From JAVBPB01 sp031549965 (GTDB lineage: Bacteria; Bacillota; Clostridia; Lachnospirales; Lachnospiraceae), in contig JAVBPB010000009.1 in the NCBI GenBank assembly GCA_031549965.1, positions 1-45,022 of the forward strand: DNA of 45,022 nt. The letters are read 5' to 3'. Below the pieces are notes generated by a model. It saw only the letters and a program-made list of their open reading frames with translations. It was not told the DNA's origin and ran no database searches. Of this stretch, positions 26,376-34,134 are shown piece by piece. Position 1 is the first letter of the stretch; every line of letters begins with the position of its first letter. A program made the position numbers and the translations under genes.

Positions 26376-27539
26376 TTGAATATAAAAAAAGAAGTAGATA
26401 AAATAAGTAATTATATTATAAGACTTAGAAAACATTTTCATATGTATCCTGAACTTGGATTGCAGGAATTTGAAACCTCTAAAAGAATAAAAGAAGAACT
26501 AAGAAATATGGAAATTCCATATGTATCTGCTGGTGAAACTGGTGTTATTGGAATTGTTGGTCATGGTGAAAAAGTAATAGCACTTAGAGCTGATATGGAT
26601 GCTCTAAAAATAGAAGAAAAGACAGAAGTAGCCTATAAATCTAAAAATCATGGAATAATGCACGCATGTGGTCATGACGCTCACATGGCGGCACTACTTG
26701 GGGCAGCGGAGATATTAAAAAAATTTGAGAATGAACTAAAGTGTACAGTTAAACTGATTTTTCAACCATCGGAGGAAAACTGTAAAGGTGCAAAATTAGT
26801 AGTTGAAGGCGGTCACATAGACGATGTAAGCGAAATCTTTGGATTGCACGTATTTGGAGATATTGAATGTGGAAAAGTTAATATTCAATCAGGTCCAAGA
26901 ATGGCAGCATCAGATATATTCAGAATTAGGATAACAGGAAAATCTGGACATGCTGGAAAACCTCAGCAATGTGTTGATGCAACTTTAGCCGGTGCAGCAA
27001 CAGTAATTAATCTGCAATCAATAGTAAGCAGGGAAATAGATCCTGTTGATAGTGCGGTAGTGACAGTGGGGCATTTTGTATCAGGAACACAGCATAATAT
27101 TATATCGGGTGAGGCTTTTATTGAAGGTACAACAAGAACCTTTTCTGTAAATAGTGCTAAGAATATTGAAAAATCCGTAAAAAGAATAGCCTCTTCAACT
27201 GCCAATTCATATAATTGCATTGCTCATGTTGAATATCAGCGTTCAGCCCATCCGGTAGTTATTAATGACGAAAAAGTAGTGGAAACTGTACAGTGTGCGG
27301 CTAAAAAATTATTTCATGAAGCAGATATAGTACATATTCCAAAGATGCTTTTAGGCGAAGATTTTTCTGTTTATCAGCAAAAGATTCCGGGGGCATTTGC
27401 TTTTGTAGGAGCTGGAAATGAAGCACTGGGAAGGGCATTTCCTAATCATCATGAATGTTTTAATATAGATGAGAAAGCTGTAATTAATTCATCTATGTTA
27501 TATATTTCGTATGTAATGGAAGTTAATGAAGAAATATAA
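26376..27539 (+). CDS. M20-family amidohydrolase (N-acyl amino acid hydrolase type)
   Basis: Zinc-dependent amidohydrolase of 387 residues. RKHFHMYPELGLQEFET at the start, MHACGHDAHMA (metal-binding, about 96), FQPSEEN and the M20D ending are typical of hippurate/N-acyl-amino-acid hydrolases. The start is TTG at 26376, 9 bases after AAGGAG (26361-26366). It ends the NUDIX-pyrC-pyrF operon before a strong terminator. The substrate is unknown. Confidence 0.92.
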   Translation: MNIKKEVDKISNYIIRLRKHFHMYPELGLQEFETSKRIKEELRNMEIPYVSAGETGVIGIVGHGEKVIALRADMDALKIEEKTEVAYKSKNHGIMHACGHDAHMAALLGAAEILKKFENELKCTVKLIFQPSEENCKGAKLVVEGGHIDDVSEIFGLHVFGDIECGKVNIQSGPRMAASDIFRIRITGKSGHAGKPQQCVDATLAGAATVINLQSIVSREIDPVDSAVVTVGHFVSGTQHNIISGEAFIEGTTRTFSVNSAKNIEKSVKRIASSTANSYNCIAHVEYQRSAHPVVINDEKVVETVQCAAKKLFHEADIVHIPKMLLGEDFSVYQQKIPGAFAFVGAGNEALGRAFPNHHECFNIDEKAVINSSMLYISYVMEVNEEI

Positions 27540-27550
27540 TTAATAGATTG

Positions 27551-27598
27551 AGCCGTTTTAAGTTTAGTAATTACATTAAACTTTAAACGGCTTTTTTA
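27551..27598 (+). terminator. intrinsic terminator of the pyr operon
   Basis: AGCCGTTTTAAGTTTA (27551-27566) pairs with 27577-27592 with one mismatch, followed by TTTTTT. Confidence 0.9.
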
Positions 27599-27611
27599 GT
27601 ATTTAATTTTA

Positions 27612-28541
27612 TTATTGGATCTCTAAAATCAAATCTTTTCTATTAGACAACTTGGTAATCTCTAAGCTCCTATATGAACAAACTAAATATTGCCCTTTAC
27701 CATCAAATTTAACAGATACTTTCTTTAAGTAATTAATAGAATCAGGATGATATTCATTGACTATTAAACTTGCGTTATACTTTTTTAAGGTACTAAAAAT
27801 AGTCATATATCCAATGCCAGAACCACCACTATCAAAATGAGTAGAAGTTTTTTCAATTCCTAAAGATAAAAGTGTATCAATTTCAAAAGGAACCCCATTA
27901 TCACTTACACTCAGCTCGTAGCAATTAATTGAGGTACCAATATAAACAAGTATTTTTTTTGAATCCGATTTGTTTAAGTCGAAAGCAATAATTGAATTTT
28001 CAATAAGCTCCCCAATTAAGGTTTTAAGATCTTCTTCTGAAATAACAGTTTTAACCATAGTAGGAACATGGGGAGCTACTATTAAATCAAAGTCAATTCC
28101 TATAGATGCTGCTTTTTTGTGCATAAAATCAAACATTCCATCAACAAATGTAATTTTTGTTAAGGGAAGGATTTTATTAACTTTTTTAAATGATTCAATG
28201 GTGCTGGAATATTCCAGACGCATTTGTTTTAATTCTTCAATTAAATCTAAATACTCACTCCTGATTTTTTCATTAAAGTTGTTTTGGTCAATTCCCTCAA
28301 AAAAATTAATGACAGCAGTTTCAATAGACGGAATGACTTTTCTGTTTCTATGCAGCAGCCCAGCGGAAAAATCATTTGTTTTTTGTAGTTTTTCAATTAA
28401 TAAGTCTTTTTCGCTAATGATAGATACCTGTTTTTTGATTATTTTATCTTTTTTGCGATTTGAATAAGTAAGTTTAGTATTACAGACAATCAAAAAAAGC
28501 ATGAAAATAACAAACACTGTAATTATAAAATTCAACCCCAT
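27612..28541 (-). CDS. membrane-anchored sensor histidine kinase (GHKL)
   Basis: Kinase of 309 residues, downstream of and co-oriented with the Spo0A-like regulator, so very probably its partner. One N-terminal membrane segment (about 4-22) leaves almost no extracellular domain. A coiled coil (25-57) leads to a SpoOB-like phosphoacceptor helix with LLHRNRKVIPSIE (candidate His64). The ATPase domain has the N-box ELIENSIIAF (about 183), DNGVPFE and the G-box SGGSGIGYMTIF (about 238). The layout suggests sensing inside the cell or in the membrane. The 130-base gap to the regulator holds no clear promoter. Confidence 0.85.
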   Translation of the reverse strand: MGLNFIITVFVIFMLFLIVCNTKLTYSNRKKDKIIKKQVSIISEKDLLIEKLQKTNDFSAGLLHRNRKVIPSIETAVINFFEGIDQNNFNEKIRSEYLDLIEELKQMRLEYSSTIESFKKVNKILPLTKITFVDGMFDFMHKKAASIGIDFDLIVAPHVPTMVKTVISEEDLKTLIGELIENSIIAFDLNKSDSKKILVYIGTSINCYELSVSDNGVPFEIDTLLSLGIEKTSTHFDSGGSGIGYMTIFSTLKKYNASLIVNEYHPDSINYLKKVSVKFDGKGQYLVCSYRSLEITKLSNRKDLILEIQ

Positions 28542-28671
28542 TTTAAATATTCCCCCAATAATATACTAAATGTATATTATCAAAAAAATATAAAAATTGA
28601 AACACTAGCTTTAGACTGCAAAAAGTTACAAAAAATGGCATATAAATTGCAATTGAAAATAATTAGGTAAT

Positions 28672-29460
28672 TTACAAAGTTTCTTTTATTTTATTGACAT
28701 AATAAAAAATAAATTCGGTCATAGTAGGTGCTCCCTTTTCAGTACGAATGGTAGCGGTGTAATATAAAGCTAGATCTTCAATTTTGGAACAAACCCAGGT
28801 TTTTTCAATGGCATTTCTCATGGCTCTGTAAACACTGTTTGAGGTTTTGCAAAAATATTTGGCAGTTGTTGGTACTGCGTCTGCTGTTGGATCATTTATT
28901 AAAGTGATAATAGCAAATTTTAAATATTTTCTACCAATCATCTTGGGGCTAATTCCAATAAGATCAAATTCCATTTCGATTTTTTGAGACAGTCTTTTTT
29001 CATTTTGTTCAGCAGATTCTAAAGTATTTAGTAAAATAGGCTCATCCTTTTTGCAATTCCGATGAATTAGAATATCTTTTAATGATAAAAGAAACTCAAT
29101 TATACCTTCTGCACTGTAATCAATTTGAGATTTTGTCATTATAAAATCAGCACCTAATGATCTTGCCTGTTCATGTGTAATTATGCTGGTATTATTGGTT
29201 GTGACAAGTATATAAGGTCGATTTGGTAATTTAAGGCTATTTAATGAAGATAAAAATGTAATCCCATTTCCATATCCTTTATGTAATTCTAAATCTAAAA
29301 TAACTGCATCTGGTAATAAAGTAGTTACAATTTCAATTGCCTCTTTGGTACTGTTGGTCATTTTAACTAATTCCACACTATTATTTTTGTTTATACACGA
29401 CATTATATTTTGACAATCTATAATGTCGTCTTCAATAAGTAAAATTTTTAAATTTTTCAT
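28672..29460 (-). CDS. response regulator with Spo0A-type DNA-binding domain
   Basis: A 262-residue two-component regulator. The receiver domain (about 3-125) has the acidic pocket (LLIEDD), phosphoacceptor Asp56 (VILDLE), VTTN and a conserved Lys (MTKS). The C-terminal domain (about 160-262) aligns with the Spo0A effector domain: IGRKYLKFAIITLINDP, then a helix-turn-helix with SVYRAMRNAIEKTW and the closing KGAPTMTEFIFYYVNKI. In Spo0A the recognition helix reads SRVERAIRHAIEVAW, so the DNA-facing positions differ. Length and domain order fit Spo0A, but the divergence and the paired kinase point to a paralogue, not the sporulation master regulator. It is transcribed away from the injection cluster, across a repeat-filled spacer. 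Confidence 0.9.
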   Translation of the reverse strand: MKNLKILLIEDDIIDCQNIMSCINKNNSVELVKMTNSTKEAIEIVTTLLPDAVILDLELHKGYGNGITFLSSLNSLKLPNRPYILVTTNNTSIITHEQARSLGADFIMTKSQIDYSAEGIIEFLLSLKDILIHRNCKKDEPILLNTLESAEQNEKRLSQKIEMEFDLIGISPKMIGRKYLKFAIITLINDPTADAVPTTAKYFCKTSNSVYRAMRNAIEKTWVCSKIEDLALYYTATIRTEKGAPTMTEFIFYYVNKIKETL

Positions 29461-29496
29461 TATTTAACACCTCATTGTATGTAACATATATTTTCT

Positions 29497-29526
29497 ATTA
29501 TATAACGATAATGTACAAAACGGCAA
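29497..29526 (-). promoter_or_regulatory. promoter of the Spo0A-like regulator with an embedded repeat
   Basis: On the minus strand, TTGCCG (29526-29521) and TATAAT (29502-29497) have an 18-base spacer. One copy of the array motif, TGTACAAAA (29512-29520), fills the spacer next to the -35, where a bound protein would block polymerase. Confidence 0.65.
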
Positions 29527-29580
29527 GTGAATATTTATAAAATGTAGTAATTTGACAGAAAAGAAAAAAATGAATAAAAA

Positions 29581-29620
29581 ATGTACGAAAATGGTCATAA
29601 ATTTACAAGAATGGACAAAA
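29581..29620. repeat. four 10-base repeats, candidate Spo0A-like binding array 1
   Basis: Consecutive decamers ATGTACGAAA, ATGGTCATAA, ATTTACAAGA and ATGGACAAAA begin at exactly 10-base steps. The consensus is ATGKACAAAA. A weaker fifth unit (AAATACATTT) follows. A further isolated copy is at 29512, and a weak one at 29543. Confidence 0.8.
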
Positions 29621-29642
29621 AAATACATTTTCTTGGTTTGAA

Positions 29643-29712
29643 GTGTAGTTTTTTGTAAAAAAATATGCCAAATGGTCATTTTTGTACATGATTGTACAAA
29701 AATGTACTACAC
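29643..29712. repeat. 10-base-phased repeats, candidate Spo0A-like binding array 2
   Basis: TGGTCATTTT, TGTACATGAT, TGTACAAAAA and TGTACTACAC start at 29673, 29683, 29693 and 29703. Weaker units lie at 29644 and 29654. Positions 29679-29702 also form a perfect 10-bp inverted repeat with a 4-base centre. The array ends just before the presumed -35 of the injection cluster promoter, a typical activator position. Confidence 0.8.
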
Positions 29713-29719
29713 AAAAGTA

Positions 29720-29748
29720 CTTAAAAATTTTCTAAAATAGTGCATAAT
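29720..29748 (+). promoter_or_regulatory. weak promoter of the injection-system cluster
   Basis: CATAAT at 29743-29748 is preceded, after 17 bases, by CTTAAA (29720-29725), which is far from TTGACA. A poor -35 directly downstream of array 2 fits an activator-dependent promoter. Confidence 0.45.
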
Positions 29749-29798
29749 ATATATTAGATTATATATATTCGAAAATGATTTGACGAGGTGTCTAATAA

Positions 29799-30878
29799 AT
29801 GCATGATAAATTTTTGGAATTTTATAACAATGAACAAAATAGATGTTTATTTAAAACAGAAGAACTATTTGTTGCAAATAGAAAATCTTATGAAGATGAT
29901 TTTAAAAAGGAATTTGTAAAAATCTGCGAAGAAATAGTAAAAATGCAAAGTGAAGAAACCTTTGGTGAAATTGCATATCTTGAGTTTACCTTACTACACT
30001 TAAAGATTATGAACAGGGATTATTCAGTTGAAGTAAGAGTTTATGATAATGACTGGTATCTAAGTAAAAATCAAAAATGTATTGGAAGTATAAAGATCGA
30101 CTATGTCTATAAGTATTTTGAAGAGTTATGGAATGAATTGCTTTTGGAGAGAAAAAGATATGTAGGTGCTGTAACGGCATTAGAGATATCAGAAAAAATG
30201 GTTAATGCTGTTCCTAAGTTTTATGATTATATGATTTCTTTGATTAGGTTTTCTATATTAGATATTATAGAGGAAAGTAATTTTAAGGAAATTAAAAAAA
30301 GTTCAAAGTTTGAAATAAATGTTGGTCAGTATATGGGAGATACGGAGGCTGTTTATAAAGAAAATATGCTTAAAGACAGAGATGAAATATCTGAATGGTT
30401 TAAGAAAAAATTAGAGTTTGAGTCTGCTTTTGAGGACTTTACCGGTTTGGATTTTTCGGGAGAAGATTTATCGGATATGGATTTTAGATACTCAGATCTA
30501 AGAAATACTAAGCTTATAGATACAGACCTTACTGATTCAATGCTATTTGGTACAAGGTTTAATAATGCAGATATGGAAAATGCTAATCTTAGTTATGGGC
30601 TTTTATATGAAGCTGATTTTACCAATGCAAATCTTAAAAATGCAAAATTAAGAAGAGTGCTTGCTATGTCAGGAATATTAGATGAGAGATGGGAAGTAGC
30701 AGGGTATATAGGTGTTAGTTTTAGAAATGCTAATCTGGAAAATGCTGATTTTACACATTCAAATTTCTATGGTGCAGATTTTACTAATGCAATAATGAAA
30801 GGTGCAAAATTTAATCAGTCACATATTGAAGAGTTAAATTTATCCAAAGAACAGCTAGAAAGTATTGTAATTGTATGA
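29799..30878 (+). CDS. pentapeptide-repeat protein, first gene of the injection cluster
   Basis: A 359-residue protein. The first ~200 residues are charged and helical, with no domain I recognise. From about residue 208 to the end, pentapeptide repeats of the A(D/N)Lxx type dominate (for example LDFSGEDLSDMDF, NADMENANLSYG, ADFTNANLKNAKL), which fold as a right-handed square beta-helix. Such repeats act as protein scaffolds or DNA mimics. The gene follows the repeat array and a GAGGTG ribosome site. Its place at the head of the cluster suggests assembly or regulation, but this is not shown. Confidence 0.8.
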   Translation: MHDKFLEFYNNEQNRCLFKTEELFVANRKSYEDDFKKEFVKICEEIVKMQSEETFGEIAYLEFTLLHLKIMNRDYSVEVRVYDNDWYLSKNQKCIGSIKIDYVYKYFEELWNELLLERKRYVGAVTALEISEKMVNAVPKFYDYMISLIRFSILDIIEESNFKEIKKSSKFEINVGQYMGDTEAVYKENMLKDRDEISEWFKKKLEFESAFEDFTGLDFSGEDLSDMDFRYSDLRNTKLIDTDLTDSMLFGTRFNNADMENANLSYGLLYEADFTNANLKNAKLRRVLAMSGILDERWEVAGYIGVSFRNANLENADFTHSNFYGADFTNAIMKGAKFNQSHIEELNLSKEQLESIVIV

Positions 30879-30886
30879 GGTGGAAG

Positions 30887-31321
30887 ATGGATTATTGTAT
30901 ATTAGAGCAAATGCAAAAAAGCGAAATGAACAATCTTTTAGTAACTAAAGAAAAAAATATAGTTATATGCAGTGTTGATGATATTTCTTCAATTGAAAAG
31001 CTGGATTTTATACAGTATGAATTATTGATAAGTGATGAATTAAAAGCTTTGTTTGAAACATATGTCCCAGATATACATTTCACTCCATATGGTTTTATGG
31101 ATATGGAAAATTCAAAGGATAAAATGTTTTGGCAGGGAGATTTTGAAACCTTTGATTTTGAAGACATAGAAGGTTTAGATGAGAGTCAAAAACTTCCAAT
31201 GATTTTTATAATCAGAATAAATAGGAGTGTTAAAACATTGGCAATTCATTTATCAGTTTCAGAGAGCATATTTAGAAGAGCAATTTTAGGATTAAAAATA
31301 GTCCGGTTAACTAAAGCTTAG
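30887..31321 (+). CDS. small unrecognised protein of the injection cluster
   Basis: A 144-residue acidic protein. The frame opens at 30875, overlapping the previous stop. The ATG at 30887 is preferred because GAGGTGGA lies just before it. The central part (LLISDELKALFETYVPDIHF, then FWQGDFETFDFEDIEGL) loosely resembles Imm11/DUF1629-type small proteins, but I cannot confirm that. The C-terminal part (FIIRINRSVKTLAIHLSVSE) is more hydrophobic. Translational coupling with the pentapeptide gene suggests a joint function. Confidence 0.55.
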   Translation: MDYCILEQMQKSEMNNLLVTKEKNIVICSVDDISSIEKLDFIQYELLISDELKALFETYVPDIHFTPYGFMDMENSKDKMFWQGDFETFDFEDIEGLDESQKLPMIFIIRINRSVKTLAIHLSVSESIFRRAILGLKIVRLTKA

Positions 31322-31347
31322 ATGTTTAAGTAACTTATAAACCAAAG

Positions 31348-31404
31348 GAATGTTCTTACAAATATTATATTAATGATTTTTACTATAGTATTTGTAAGAA
31401 TATT
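31348..31404 (+). promoter_or_regulatory. long stem-loop in the sheath gene leader
   Basis: A 17-bp stem (31348-31364 with 31388-31404, one G-U pair) encloses a 23-base loop. No T run follows. A small CTACA/TGTAG hairpin comes directly after it. Confidence 0.7.
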
Positions 31405-31435
31405 CTACACATGTAGAGGTTCTCTTATTTTTAAC

Positions 31436-31444
31436 GGGGAGGTG
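31436..31444 (+). promoter_or_regulatory. orphan Shine-Dalgarno sequence upstream of the sheath gene
   Basis: GGGGAGGTG has no ATG or GTG at usable distance. A TTG 11 bases on opens only a 17-codon frame. The sheath gene has its own ribosome site (GCGGAGGA) 52 bases further on. It resembles the STAB-SD element of cry3A mRNA. Confidence 0.5.
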
Positions 31445-31496
31445 TAAGTATAGTTTTGTACATCCTTAAAAATAAAATAGAAAGCGGAGGAATAAA

Positions 31497-33839
31497 ATGG
31501 GTATTATAGAACAAACCAACAGAACCATACTTTTTGATGCAGTAAATCCAGAAGTATATGATTTATTTAACATTATGTCAGATGTAGACGAAAATTCAAA
31601 AAGCTTATCAGATGAAAAGGTAAAGGAAATTAATAATGCATTATTAGTCAAGAGTTTTGATGAATTTTTATCAAAGTTTAAACCAACAATCTATTCCTAT
31701 TTTGACAGTGAAAGAGGAATGGTGTACGAACTTACAAGACCGGAAGGAGTTCCAAGGGCTTTAGTTAAAGAAATTGTTCTTGACAGAAATAACAGCTTTT
31801 TAAAGATGTTTATCGCCATCATGGATAAAAAGAGAGCTTCTGGTGCTTCAAATGTTGCCTTTAACTATGAAAAGGTAACAGAGATGTTAGCACCACATAA
31901 AACTATTAATGAAATTAACAAGATTAAAAAAGATATTGCTTATTTAGAGAAAAAGAATGAAGAACTGGAAAGTGATTCACCTGCTAAAGAAGATGCAGTA
32001 CTTAAACTTGCTACTAAATATGAAAGTACTAAAAAATATTATAACGAAACATCTTCACAGTTAACTCTAATGCTTGGAATGATTAAGGAAAATCTTAATA
32101 CAGCAGCTAAAGCTTCTGAAAAAGGTATTACTAATTTCCAGCCGGCACTTCCTGTTTTTGATGGAGTAAAAGCAGAAATTAAGGGACTTAGTGTTTCTGA
32201 AAATCCTTCTAAATTATTACTAAATGGAACTAATCAGGCTCTTTTAACTGCATCTGAAGAGGAAGATGAGACTACAGCACTAACTAATATTTCTAAAGGT
32301 GAAGTCGCACTTACATCTGAAAATGCATATTCAAATGGATTACTTTCAAGTAAGCAGATTAATTATAAGGATTTATCTGTTGGAGTAATTGAAAGACAGT
32401 ATGACAAAAGTATGGAAGAAATGTATTTGTCAGTAGGGCAAAACTATGAAGCAGGAGGCACTTCACTGGCAAAAGAACTTGTTGTAGCAGCATTTACTGA
32501 TAAGGTTTCAGAAACCTTAGAAAGTATGACAACGGATGAAAAAGTAGCTTTATATAATACATATTCATCAATGAATGCGTCATGGCAGAAGTCTTTTATT
32601 AGAACAGCTAAGTTATTGGTTGAAAAGATTCTTAGTATTAAGACATTTTTTGATCAATACCAGCCAAAGAGTCGTGTTATGCAACCAACACTACTTATTG
32701 TAAATTCACATCTTACAAGTATTATTGAGGAGAAAAATTTACAATACTTAAAGATGTATCTTGAAACAGTAAATAATAAATCGGATTTTTCCAATACCAT
32801 ATGGTTTGGTATTGTACCAAATATTAAGTTTTCAGAGGAAAGTGATGTTACAGTAGACGCAGAAACTATGCGTGAGTTTGGATATACAGGAGATATTGAT
32901 ACTTCAACTACAGTATCTCCAACAGAAATAGAGGATTTACAATTATTATTAGATTCGATTAAAGATTTTAGGATTCAAACATTCTTTGCCTTTGAAACTA
33001 ACGAAGATACTACTTTCTTAAAGATGTCTACTCAAGGGTATGGAATCGAAGAATATATGAAGAGAACAGAGGATTTGGCGAATAATGATTACAGCAGATA
33101 TGCAATACCATGTCTTCCTAATTTTACGGTTATACCAAGTGATAAATCCCGTGTTGTTCTTGGTTCTAAGGTTATTGAAAAGAATGGAGGAGGAATTGAA
33201 TTCTCCAAAGACAGAGATGATTTTATGAAGTTTTGGATTTATGGTGTGTTTGTAAGTGCGGCTTATGTGGCTGCTGGATTAGTTGCGGCGTATCAGTGTC
33301 CGGGATTTTTGGAAACTAAGTTTAAGAGTAAGGTTAAAAAGGAATATCCGGGAGTAAGATTTGATGCTGAAGCTGGTGATAATGCTCTTTATGTTCCGAC
33401 TACTCTTGCTAAAGAGATTTCAGGTTATACTACTGAAACTAAAAATATAATTAATGCTCATAAGTATGGATTTGTATTTTCATCAGACAGCAGTCAGTTA
33501 AACGGAAATACTATTAATCAGATAACAGTATATAAATCAAGATGTATGTATGAAAATAAAGATGGCGGATATGAAAGTATCTTTAGGGAAACAACAAGAT
33601 CATATTTATATAGAATGATTGGTGCTATAACCAACGATTATAAGAAAGAAGGAATTGACAGAATATTTGATTCTGGCGGAAAGGTAAAGGAATGGCAGTT
33701 ATCACCTAACTTTGTTAATTCTATTCTTCGTGATGGAGATGGAATTGAAAAAGGTGATTGTGATGGCAGAACTTATAATATTGAGATTAAGTTTGCTGGT
33801 GTATCAGAGAATATGGAATTGTTAATCAATACTGATTGA
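31497..33839 (+). CDS. putative contractile sheath protein (TssC-like), single large subunit
   Basis: A 780-residue protein, proposed as the sheath subunit of a contractile injection system. The N-terminal part has VKSFDEFLSKFKPTIYSYF. A coiled coil is at about 139-165, and a variable middle region at about 230-290. The last ~200 residues have the sheath-like order: a hydrophobic helix pair (FWIYGVFVSAAYVAAGL, about 578), RSYLYRMIGAITNDYK, KVKEWQL, a beta strand (TYNIEIKFAGVSENMELLI) and the C-terminus. It is larger than TssC alone (about 500) and near the sum of TssB plus TssC. No separate small sheath gene is seen. The assignment rests on this pattern and on the adjacent tube and PAAR-like genes. 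Confidence 0.6.
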   Translation: MGIIEQTNRTILFDAVNPEVYDLFNIMSDVDENSKSLSDEKVKEINNALLVKSFDEFLSKFKPTIYSYFDSERGMVYELTRPEGVPRALVKEIVLDRNNSFLKMFIAIMDKKRASGASNVAFNYEKVTEMLAPHKTINEINKIKKDIAYLEKKNEELESDSPAKEDAVLKLATKYESTKKYYNETSSQLTLMLGMIKENLNTAAKASEKGITNFQPALPVFDGVKAEIKGLSVSENPSKLLLNGTNQALLTASEEEDETTALTNISKGEVALTSENAYSNGLLSSKQINYKDLSVGVIERQYDKSMEEMYLSVGQNYEAGGTSLAKELVVAAFTDKVSETLESMTTDEKVALYNTYSSMNASWQKSFIRTAKLLVEKILSIKTFFDQYQPKSRVMQPTLLIVNSHLTSIIEEKNLQYLKMYLETVNNKSDFSNTIWFGIVPNIKFSEESDVTVDAETMREFGYTGDIDTSTTVSPTEIEDLQLLLDSIKDFRIQTFFAFETNEDTTFLKMSTQGYGIEEYMKRTEDLANNDYSRYAIPCLPNFTVIPSDKSRVVLGSKVIEKNGGGIEFSKDRDDFMKFWIYGVFVSAAYVAAGLVAAYQCPGFLETKFKSKVKKEYPGVRFDAEAGDNALYVPTTLAKEISGYTTETKNIINAHKYGFVFSSDSSQLNGNTINQITVYKSRCMYENKDGGYESIFRETTRSYLYRMIGAITNDYKKEGIDRIFDSGGKVKEWQLSPNFVNSILRDGDGIEKGDCDGRTYNIEIKFAGVSENMELLINTD

Positions 33840-33920
33840 AACAACTAAACTAATTTAATATATTTATAATCTGGTTAAATGAGAAAGTTATTTTTTCTCT
33901 TTTAATAATAAATTAATACT

Positions 33921-33983
33921 TGCAAACATTTGTATTAAGGTTGATTTTTTACAGCAGCTGCAATTGACCATAAGATGTTTGCA
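33921..33983 (+). promoter_or_regulatory. stem-loop in the tube gene leader
   Basis: TGCAAACAT (33921-33929) pairs perfectly with ATGTTTGCA (33975-33983). The palindrome GCAGCTGC lies in the loop. It sits in the 295-base spacer between the sheath and tube genes. Confidence 0.6.
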
Positions 33984-33996
33984 GAAAAAATCTTTT

Positions 33997-34005
33997 AAGG
34001 AGGTG
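33997..34005 (+). promoter_or_regulatory. orphan Shine-Dalgarno sequence upstream of the tube gene
   Basis: AAGGAGGTG, an essentially perfect anti-SD match, has no start codon 4-20 bases downstream. The nearest ATG is at 34030, 24 bases away. The tube gene uses GGAGGA at 34121-34126. As at the sheath gene, this looks like a 30S-binding stabiliser. Confidence 0.55.
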
Positions 34006-34134
34006 CGTAGCAAAATAAATTAATAAGGTATGTTAATGAAATTAATTTTAAGTTTAAAAGAAGTAATTAAGAAAAAGGTAATGAAGCAACTTGTAGACAA
34101 ACAACAATTAGAAAACAAATGGAGGAATTTAAAA

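Noticed and set aside
29512..29520. Canonical Spo0A boxes (TGTCGAA) in the spacer
   Set aside because: No exact TGTCGAA was found in the spacer. The repeats are TGTACAAAA-like, so only a diverged box is claimed.
29581..29712. CRISPR-like or iteron origin array
   Set aside because: Units are 10 bases without spacers and are imperfect, and no replication or cas gene is near. A transcription-factor array at two divergent promoters fits better.
34030..34134. Longer N-terminus of the tube protein starting at ATG 34030
   Set aside because: The extension translates the ribosome-site region of the real start (GGAGGAATT before 34135), lacks its own good site, and Hcp-like proteins begin near MAYKIV.
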